The notes under the pieces were generated by a model. The model made no database searches. It saw only the letters and a program-made list of their open reading frames with translations, and had not been told where the DNA came from. Position numbers and translations under genes: made by a program. Positions 6,692 to 11,853 of a stretch of DNA of 11,853 bases are shown piece after piece; position 1 is the stretch's first letter, and every line of letters starts with the position of its first letter. Source of the DNA: Bacteroidales bacterium GP4 (GTDB lineage: Bacteria > Bacteroidota > Bacteroidia > Bacteroidales > Muribaculaceae); contig DAAL01000013.1 in the NCBI GenBank assembly GCA_001701065.1, positions 5,902 through 17,754 of the forward strand, read 5' to 3'.

Positions 6692-8635
6692 ATGAGTTAT
6701 CTTAAATTTGATAAAAACCTGATGATAAATCTTGAGCAATCACTCACCAAGGAGATGCTCAGGACTAATCAAGCCGGTGCTTATCATTGCTCATCGATTG
6801 TGGGGTGCAACACTCGCAAGCAGCATGGCTTGCTGGTGATTCCAATCCCCGAGTTGGGCAATAAGAACTATGTCATGTTGTCCTCCTTGGATGAAACAGT
6901 GATACAGCACGGAGCACCTTTTAACTTAGGACTGCACCGCTATCAAGGCGGAGTATATAGCCCTAACGGTCATAAATATATCCGCGAATACGACTGCGAA
7001 AGCATTCCCCGCACAACTTACCGTGTGGGCGGCGTGATTTTAACCAAGGAAATGGTGTTCATTTCCCAGGAAAACCGTATTCTCATCCGTTACACATTGG
7101 TCGACGCTCACTCGGCAACCACTCTGCGCTTCCGTCCCTTCCTTGCCTTCCGCGAGGCTAACGACCTGGTGGTGCAGAACGACAAAGTGGACCAGAGCTA
7201 CAATGAAATCAACAACGGCGTGTCGTTCAGGATGTATCCCGGATTCCCGTCATTGTTCATGCAGTTCAACCACAAGCCCACTTGGGTGCAGGAACCTAAC
7301 TGGTACAACGGCATCGAGTACGTCAAGGACCTCCACCGTGGCATCCCCTACACTGAGGACCTTTGGGTGCCCGGCTACTTCGAGATTCCCATCAAGAAAG
7401 GCGAATCCATCATCTTCTCCGCAGGTGTCACTGAAGCGTCGCCCCGTTCGTTGGCTAAGATGTTTGAAGTGGAAGTCGCAAGCCGCACCAAGCGTTCAAG
7501 CTTCTACAACTGCTTGAAAAATTCAGCAAAGCAGTTCTATATCAAGGATCAGGACGGCGAATTCATCATCTCCGGATACCCTTGGGGACAGATTCGCGCA
7601 CGCGACACATTCATCGCTCTCCCCGGAACCACTCTCGCCATCGACCACGAAAACGATTTCCATGACATAATGGCTACCGCCCTTAAAGCGCTCGACAATT
7701 ACATAGACAACGAATTGCTTGACGAACGCATCCACGGAATCGACCTGCCCGATGTTCCGCTTTGGGCTATATGGGCGATACAGCAGTACAGCAAGTCAGT
7801 GGGCGTGGAAAAAGCACGCAGCGAATACCTCCCCGCCGTAGCACGAATCCTCAACTGGATTATCGCCGGCGGTCATCCTAATCTTGAAGTGCAGACCAAC
7901 GGTCTTGTAGCCACAGCAGGCACCAACACCCCTGTATCGTGGATGAACGCCACCGCCAACGGATGGCCTTTGATTCCCCGCTCGGGACTTCTCGTTGAAT
8001 TCAATGCGCTTTGGTACAACGCACTCATGTTTGCAGCATCGCTTAGCGAAGGCGTTGACAACTTCGCTGAAAGCCGCGACAACTGGACTACACTCGCCGG
8101 TCAGGCTAAACCTGCGTTTATCGATACATTCCTTAACGACTACGGCTATCTGTACGATTACGTCAACGGTCATCATGCCGACTTGGCTGTGCGCCCCAAC
8201 ATGGCTATAGCCATCGGTCTTGATTACTCTCCGCTCGACCGCCGTCAGCGCAAGGGAGTGCTCGATGTTGTGACTCGCGAACTGTTGACCCCCAAGGGGC
8301 TTCGCACCCTTTCGCCCAAGAGCTACGGTTACCAGCCATTCTACGTAGGCTCCCCCGAAGAACGCGAAAGAGCTTACCACAACGGTCCGGCGCGTCCTTG
8401 GCTCATCGGTATGTACGCCGACGCTTACATCAAAGTATTCGGCATGAGCGGAATCAGCTATGTCGACCGCATGCTCATCGGTTTTGAGGATGAAATGAGC
8501 CAGAACTGTATAGGCACCATCTCTCAGATGTACGACGGCAACCCGCCGTTCAGCGGTCACGGAGCCATTTCGCAGGCCACCAATGTGGCTGAAGTGTTAC
8601 GCACATTACGCACTCTTAAAAAAATAAAAGCATAG
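6692..8635 (+). CDS. Archaeal-type glycogen debranching enzyme homologue (amylo-alpha-1,6-glucosidase, GH133), with altered catalytic motifs
   Basis: The family trims alpha-1,6 branches of glycogen in the cytoplasm. The 647-residue protein has the N-terminal GDE beta-domain (about 15-250) and the C-terminal alpha/alpha-barrel GDE catalytic domain (about 280-640). It has no signal peptide. Recognisable signatures are CNTRKQHGLLV near 39-49, GYPWGQIRARD at 295-305, VEFNALWYNAL after the WMN motif, and LTPKGLRTLSPKS. Several active-site positions differ from the family patterns I remember: WMN (Asn419) instead of WMD, ISQMYDG (Gln612) instead of SEIFDG, and GPARPW (Arg568) instead of GTxWPW. Asn419 and Gln612 fall where the general acid and base are expected, so hydrolysis may be lost or weak. 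There is no frameshift and the fold signatures are intact, so this is not an ordinary pseudogene. The next gene starts 3 bases after the stop, implying translational coupling. Confidence 0.92.
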   Translation: MSYLKFDKNLMINLEQSLTKEMLRTNQAGAYHCSSIVGCNTRKQHGLLVIPIPELGNKNYVMLSSLDETVIQHGAPFNLGLHRYQGGVYSPNGHKYIREYDCESIPRTTYRVGGVILTKEMVFISQENRILIRYTLVDAHSATTLRFRPFLAFREANDLVVQNDKVDQSYNEINNGVSFRMYPGFPSLFMQFNHKPTWVQEPNWYNGIEYVKDLHRGIPYTEDLWVPGYFEIPIKKGESIIFSAGVTEASPRSLAKMFEVEVASRTKRSSFYNCLKNSAKQFYIKDQDGEFIISGYPWGQIRARDTFIALPGTTLAIDHENDFHDIMATALKALDNYIDNELLDERIHGIDLPDVPLWAIWAIQQYSKSVGVEKARSEYLPAVARILNWIIAGGHPNLEVQTNGLVATAGTNTPVSWMNATANGWPLIPRSGLLVEFNALWYNALMFAASLSEGVDNFAESRDNWTTLAGQAKPAFIDTFLNDYGYLYDYVNGHHADLAVRPNMAIAIGLDYSPLDRRQRKGVLDVVTRELLTPKGLRTLSPKSYGYQPFYVGSPEERERAYHNGPARPWLIGMYADAYIKVFGMSGISYVDRMLIGFEDEMSQNCIGTISQMYDGNPPFSGHGAISQATNVAEVLRTLRTLKKIKA

Positions 8636-8638
8636 CCC

Positions 8639-9901
8639 ATGAAAGCACTAATGTTTGGATGGGAGTTTCCCCCTCATATCCTCGGCGGTCTCGGAACTGC
8701 CAGCTACGGTCTCACTAAGGGAATGTGGGAATGTGGCGACATGGATATTACATTCGTTATTCCTAAGCCTTTCGGCGATGAAGATAAAAGTTTCGCAAAA
8801 ATCATCGGCGCGTCGCAAGTGCCTGTCGCTTGGCGTGACGTAAGCCGTGAATACGTGGAAAGCCGCATCGGCAACGTCATGAACCCCGATGAGTATTTCC
8901 ATCTGCGCAACAACATCTATGCCGACTTCAACTACATGCGTCTTAACGACCTTGGTTGCATCGAGTTCTCGGGACGTTACCCCGACAATCTTCTTGAGGA
9001 AATCAACAATTACTCCATCTGCGCCGGAGTCATAGCCCGTGCCGAGGAGTTTGACGTGATACATTCCCATGACTGGCTCACCTACCCTGCCGGAATACAC
9101 GCCAAGCAGGTTACCGGAAAGCCACTTGTCATCCACGTCCACGCCACTGACTTTGACCGTTCTCGCGGCAATGTCAACCCCACCGTCTACAACATCGAGC
9201 GTGACGGCATGTTGAACGCTGACCACATTATCACGGTTAGTAACCTCACCCGCAACACCGTTATCGACAAGTACGGCATCGACCCGGCAAAAGTGACCAC
9301 CGTGCACAACGCCGTGACTCCCCTGAGCGAGGAACTGCTCAATGTGAATCCACCCAGGGCAAAAGAGAAAGTGGTGACCTTCCTTGGACGTATAACCATG
9401 CAGAAAGGCCCTGAGTACTTCGTGGAAGCCGCAGCGCGTGTGCTGAAAAACAACCACAACGTGCGCTTCGTGATGGCAGGAAGCGGCGACATGATGGAAA
9501 AGATGATTACCCTCGCCGCCGAGCGCGGCATCTCTGACCGCTTCCACTTCCCCGGTTTCCAGAAAGGAAAACAGGTGTACGAAATGCTTAAAGCAAGCGA
9601 TGTCTATGTGATGCCCTCCGTGTCCGAGCCTTTCGGTATCTCGCCTCTTGAAGCTATGCAGATGGGTGTTCCGTCCATCATCTCCAAGCAGAGCGGATGC
9701 GCCGAAATCCTCACTAACGTCATAAAGACTGACTATTGGGACATTGACGCTATGGCTGATGCCATATACTCAATTGTCACTTACCCGGCTATGCACGCGC
9801 AGCTCCAGGAGGACGGTCTCAACGAAGTGAACCAGATCACCTGGGACAAAGCCGGTGCTAAAGTCATCGACATCTACAACAAGGTTCTTCACCGCAATTA
9901 A
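8639..9901 (+). CDS. GT4-family glycosyltransferase, probable glycogen synthase
   Basis: Retaining GT-B glycosyltransferase that probably extends an alpha-1,4-glucan from a nucleotide sugar in the cytoplasm. The length of 420 residues fits GT4 rather than the roughly 480-residue GT5 GlgA. The N-terminal Rossmann half has WEFPPHILGGLG (residues 8-19, acceptor/phosphate loop), HSHDWLTYPAG, and the VHATDFDR stretch. The C-terminal donor half has GRITMQKG with Arg251 and Lys256, then the E-x7-E motif EPFGISPLE with Glu330 and Glu338. All catalytic and phosphate-binding residues I can recognise are present. It starts 3 bases after the debranching-like gene, and the GH57 gene follows 46 bases later, so the three form an operon. 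This neighbourhood is the main reason to assign glycogen rather than a cell-surface polysaccharide. The sugar donor (UDP- or ADP-glucose) cannot be told. Confidence 0.9.
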   Translation: MKALMFGWEFPPHILGGLGTASYGLTKGMWECGDMDITFVIPKPFGDEDKSFAKIIGASQVPVAWRDVSREYVESRIGNVMNPDEYFHLRNNIYADFNYMRLNDLGCIEFSGRYPDNLLEEINNYSICAGVIARAEEFDVIHSHDWLTYPAGIHAKQVTGKPLVIHVHATDFDRSRGNVNPTVYNIERDGMLNADHIITVSNLTRNTVIDKYGIDPAKVTTVHNAVTPLSEELLNVNPPRAKEKVVTFLGRITMQKGPEYFVEAAARVLKNNHNVRFVMAGSGDMMEKMITLAAERGISDRFHFPGFQKGKQVYEMLKASDVYVMPSVSEPFGISPLEAMQMGVPSIISKQSGCAEILTNVIKTDYWDIDAMADAIYSIVTYPAMHAQLQEDGLNEVNQITWDKAGAKVIDIYNKVLHRN

Positions 9902-9947
9902 CTAAAACTCAGAAATTAAAAAATTAACTCCATAAAACGTTAAGCTC

Positions 9948-11399
9948 ATGAAAGCTATTTGTTTTTATTTTCAGATTCACCAACCGTTCAGGCTCAAAAG
10001 ATACCGTTTCTTTGACATAGGTAACGACCATTACTATTACGATGATTTCGCCAATGAGGACATCGTCACCCGCATAGCACAGCGCAGTTACATCCCCGCA
10101 GCCGAAACTCTGCTTCGGATGATTGAGAACACTGACGGAAAATTCCGTTGCGCCCTCTCCATCTCAGGAACTGCGATAGAGCAGTTTGAGCAGTATGTGC
10201 CCGAATTCATCGATCTGTTGAAAAAACTTGCCAATACAGGCAAAGTTGAATTCCTCGCCGAGACTTACGCACACTCTCTTTCATCGCTCATCGACCCCGA
10301 GGAATTCCAGGCTGAAGTCGCTGCCCATGACGAGAAAATCTACGAGTTGTTCGGACAGAAACCCAAAGTGCTCCGTAACACCGAGTTGATTTACTGCGAC
10401 GAAATGGCTCCCATGATCTACGACATGGGATTCAAAGGATGCATCACTGAAGGCGCAAAACACATCCTCGGATGGAAATCGCCCAACTATGTGTATGCTG
10501 CCGCATCTTGCCCCAAGCTGAAATTGCTCCTCAAAAACGACAAACTCAGCGACGACATCGCAGTACGTTTCAGCAACCCCGAATGGGACGCTTATCCTCT
10601 CACCGCCGACAAGTACATGGACTGGATCGCTTCCACTCCTCCCGAGGAGCAGGTTATCAATCTGTTCATGAACCTTGAGACATTCGGTGACTTCCAGCCG
10701 CGCGAAACCGGTATCTTCCAGTTCTTGGAAGCTCTTCCCCGTTTTGCCGCTGAAAGAGGCATCGATTTCTGGACTCCGTCGGAAGTTGTGTCAAAATGCA
10801 AGGCTGTCGACACTCTCAGCATCCTTCACCCCATCTCTTGGGCTGATGAAGCACGTGACACCTCCGCATGGTTAGGCAACAAGCTGCAGAATGAAGCCTT
10901 CAACAAGCTCTATTCAGTATCCGAGCGTGTTCATCTATGCTCTGACCGCCGCTTGAAACAGGATTGGCTTTACCTTCAGGGAAGCGACCACTTCTTCTAT
11001 ATGTCCACCAAGCACATGGCTGACGGTGCATCCCACGCCATGTTCAGTCCTTACGAGACTCCTTTCCAGGCGTTCACCAACTACATGAACGTGCTTGCTG
11101 ACTTCATCGTGAGGGTAGAAGAACAGTACCCGCTCTCCATCGAAAACGAAGAGTTGAACTCGCTGCTCACTACCATCCGCAACCAGGCTACCGAAATCGA
11201 AGTCCTCAACAAGGAAGTAGCTTCAATGCGCAACAACCTCGAACACTACAACGAGGAACACGCCACCCGTGAAGCCATCGAAGAGAAGAAAGAAGAACCC
11301 AAGAAAGCTCCCGCTAAGAAAGCTGCGACCAAAACAAAAAAAGCCGACGCTAAAGAAGCAAAGCCCAAGAAAGCCGCAGCCAAGAAAACCAAAGAATAA
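9948..11399 (+). CDS. GH57 alpha-amylase-like protein with coiled coil and lysine-rich tail
   Basis: Cytoplasmic GH57 family member, 483 residues, with no signal peptide. Family motifs in order: FQIHQPFR at 8-15, GKVEFLAETYAHS at 98-110, RNTELIYC at 143-150 with nucleophile Glu146, NLETFGD at 242-248, and WTPSEV. In the fourth motif GH57 alpha-amylases, as I remember them, read MDYETFGE with Asp as general acid; here that Asp is Asn242 (codon AAC, 10671-10673). The enzyme may therefore be inactive or altered. The catalytic part is followed by a predicted coiled coil (about 400-440, heptad Leu/Ile/Val). A low-complexity tail (447-483) follows with 16 Lys among 37 residues plus Ala and Pro, resembling histone H1-like tails. 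The 46-base A/T-rich gap upstream has no convincing promoter, so it probably belongs to the glycogen operon. The family is sure, hydrolytic activity doubtful. Confidence 0.92.
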   Translation: MKAICFYFQIHQPFRLKRYRFFDIGNDHYYYDDFANEDIVTRIAQRSYIPAAETLLRMIENTDGKFRCALSISGTAIEQFEQYVPEFIDLLKKLANTGKVEFLAETYAHSLSSLIDPEEFQAEVAAHDEKIYELFGQKPKVLRNTELIYCDEMAPMIYDMGFKGCITEGAKHILGWKSPNYVYAAASCPKLKLLLKNDKLSDDIAVRFSNPEWDAYPLTADKYMDWIASTPPEEQVINLFMNLETFGDFQPRETGIFQFLEALPRFAAERGIDFWTPSEVVSKCKAVDTLSILHPISWADEARDTSAWLGNKLQNEAFNKLYSVSERVHLCSDRRLKQDWLYLQGSDHFFYMSTKHMADGASHAMFSPYETPFQAFTNYMNVLADFIVRVEEQYPLSIENEELNSLLTTIRNQATEIEVLNKEVASMRNNLEHYNEEHATREAIEEKKEEPKKAPAKKAATKTKKADAKEAKPKKAAAKKTKE

Positions 11400-11420
11400 C
11401 TCACCGTTTTCATAATTGAT

Positions 11421-11457
11421 AAATCTCCCGCACATCCTACCCGTGCGGGAGATTTTT
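11421..11457 (+). terminator. Intrinsic terminator of the glycogen cluster
   Basis: A perfect 13-base-pair stem (11421-11433 with 11443-11455, AAATCTCCCGCAC/GTGCGGGAGATTT) has a 9-base loop and is followed by a T-rich run. It lies 21 bases after the GH57 stop. Confidence 0.9.
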
Positions 11458-11491
11458 ATTTTACCCCTGCTCACCAACACTCCAAATGAAT

Positions 11492-11536
11492 CTGCCGAGT
11501 TGCCCGAGACGGCTGAGTAGCCCGAGAAGCCCGAGC
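11492..11536. repeat. Five tandem imperfect 9-base repeats
   Basis: Five consecutive 9-base units, consensus about (A/T)GCCCGAG(A/T): CTGCCGAGT, TGCCCGAGA, CGGCTGAGT, AGCCCGAGA, AGCCCGAGC. The array lies between the two convergent terminators in the non-coding gap and is G/C-rich against its surroundings. The function is unknown. The rest of the gap 11400-11622 holds only the two terminators. Confidence 0.75.
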
Positions 11537-11544
11537 CACTTTAC

Positions 11545-11584
11545 AAAAAAAGATGCGCGGTCACTGACTGCGCATCCTCTTTTT
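11545..11584 (-). terminator. Intrinsic terminator of the fumarase gene, possibly bidirectional
   Basis: A 7-base-pair stem GATGCGC/GCGCATC (11552-11558 with 11570-11576) has an 11-base loop. On the minus strand it is followed by seven T (A-run 11545-11551), about 47 bases after the fumarase stop. On the plus strand the run CTCTTTTT follows the same stem, so it could also stop residual readthrough from the glycogen operon. Confidence 0.8.
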
Positions 11585-11622
11585 CCATGATATAAACGAA
11601 TCTGAATGGTATGAAATCTATT

Positions 11623-11853
11623 TTATTTTGCTATGGGACAACCTTGACAACGCTGTGCGATTTCAGTGAAGAAATCATTGCCTTTGTCGTCAACAAGGAT
11701 AAACGCCGGGAAGTTCTCTACCTCGATTTTCCAGATAGCTTCCATGCCCAGTTCAGGATATTCAAGGCATTCCACCTTCTTGATGCTGTCATGGGCAAGG
11801 ATTGCGGCAGGACCGCCTATACTTCCGAGATAGAAGCCGCCGTGCTTGTGGCA
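11623..11853 (-). CDS. Class I fumarate hydratase (FumA/FumB family), C-terminal 76 residues only
   Basis: Reversible hydration of fumarate to malate by an oxygen-sensitive iron-sulfur enzyme. In Bacteroidales it serves the fumarate/succinate branch of anaerobic metabolism. Only the C-terminus is in the window; the rest lies beyond base 11853. The reading frame on the minus strand contains [29 protein letters not shown] and [15 protein letters not shown], nearly identical to the end of E. coli FumA as I remember it. It finishes with a Cys-x-x-Cys pair (CQGC) before the stop, where E. coli has CTRC. The sequence visible is intact and ordinary. The gene converges on the glycogen cluster and is followed by its own terminator. 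Confidence 0.96.
   Translation of the reverse strand, partial: CHKHGGFYLGSIGGPAAILAHDSIKKVECLEYPELGMEAIWKIEVENFPAFILVDDKGNDFFTEIAQRCQGCPIAK

Noticed and set aside
8648..9547. A 299-codon open frame on the minus strand opposite the GT4 gene, and other long antisense frames (for example 1384-2163 and 7796-8560)
   Set aside because: They lie wholly inside well-identified genes, their proteins show no family motifs, and His/Val/Gly-rich composition is what G/C-biased codon use gives on the opposite strand.
11486..11590. A 34-residue plus-strand frame running through the 9-base repeats and the second terminator
   Set aside because: It is made of the repeat and the hairpin, has no start context or recognisable motif, and ends past a terminator. 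It is more likely chance.
11623..11664. The Cys-x-x-Cys pair at the fumarase C-terminus as a new metal site
   Set aside because: E. coli FumA ends with a similar Cys pair as I recall, so this looks like a normal family feature.

Overview
This window looks like a chromosomal segment of a Gram-negative Bacteroidales bacterium, perhaps Muribaculaceae-like, though I cannot verify the family. The reasons are Bacteroidetes-type promoter boxes (TAnnTTTG), A/T-rich starts with no clear Shine-Dalgarno sequence, an LpxA of Bacteroidetes type, a class I fumarase, and the gene trio of archaeal-type debranching enzyme, GT4 synthase and GH57 protein. Base composition and codon use look uniform, and I see no mobile element, tRNA, rRNA or CRISPR array.

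Layout. 1-4626 (+) holds the end of a tripartite efflux operon: an RND pump missing about 50 N-terminal residues, then a TolC/OprM-like outer-membrane lipoprotein. 4668-5453 (+) is an LpxA-family acyltransferase, followed by a strong hairpin terminator (5475-5523). A promoter overlapping the edge of that terminator drives a lipid-kinase-like gene (5562-6533, +). After a 158-base gap with a candidate promoter comes a three-gene glycogen/alpha-glucan cluster (6692-11399, +): debranching-enzyme-like protein, GT4 glycosyltransferase and GH57 amylase-like protein, ending in a terminator at 11421-11457. The last 230 bases are the C-terminal end of a class I fumarase on the minus strand, convergent with the glycogen cluster. 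The 223-base gap between the two carries two terminators and five copies of a 9-base repeat.

How the genes work together. The first block exports toxic compounds through a trans-envelope pump. LpxA (lipid A) and the DgkA/LCB5-type kinase (lipid phosphorylation) also concern membrane lipids. The glycogen cluster would build and trim an intracellular glucan. The most interesting observation is that both glycosidase-like proteins in this cluster carry amide residues where their families normally have catalytic acids: Asn419 and Gln612 in the debranching-like protein, and Asn242 in the GH57 protein. The glycosyltransferase between them keeps its active-site residues. The GH57 protein also ends in a coiled coil and a lysine-rich tail. 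Together this suggests that the two glycosidase-like proteins may bind or organise glucan for the synthase rather than hydrolyse it. That is an inference from motifs recalled from memory, not from an alignment.
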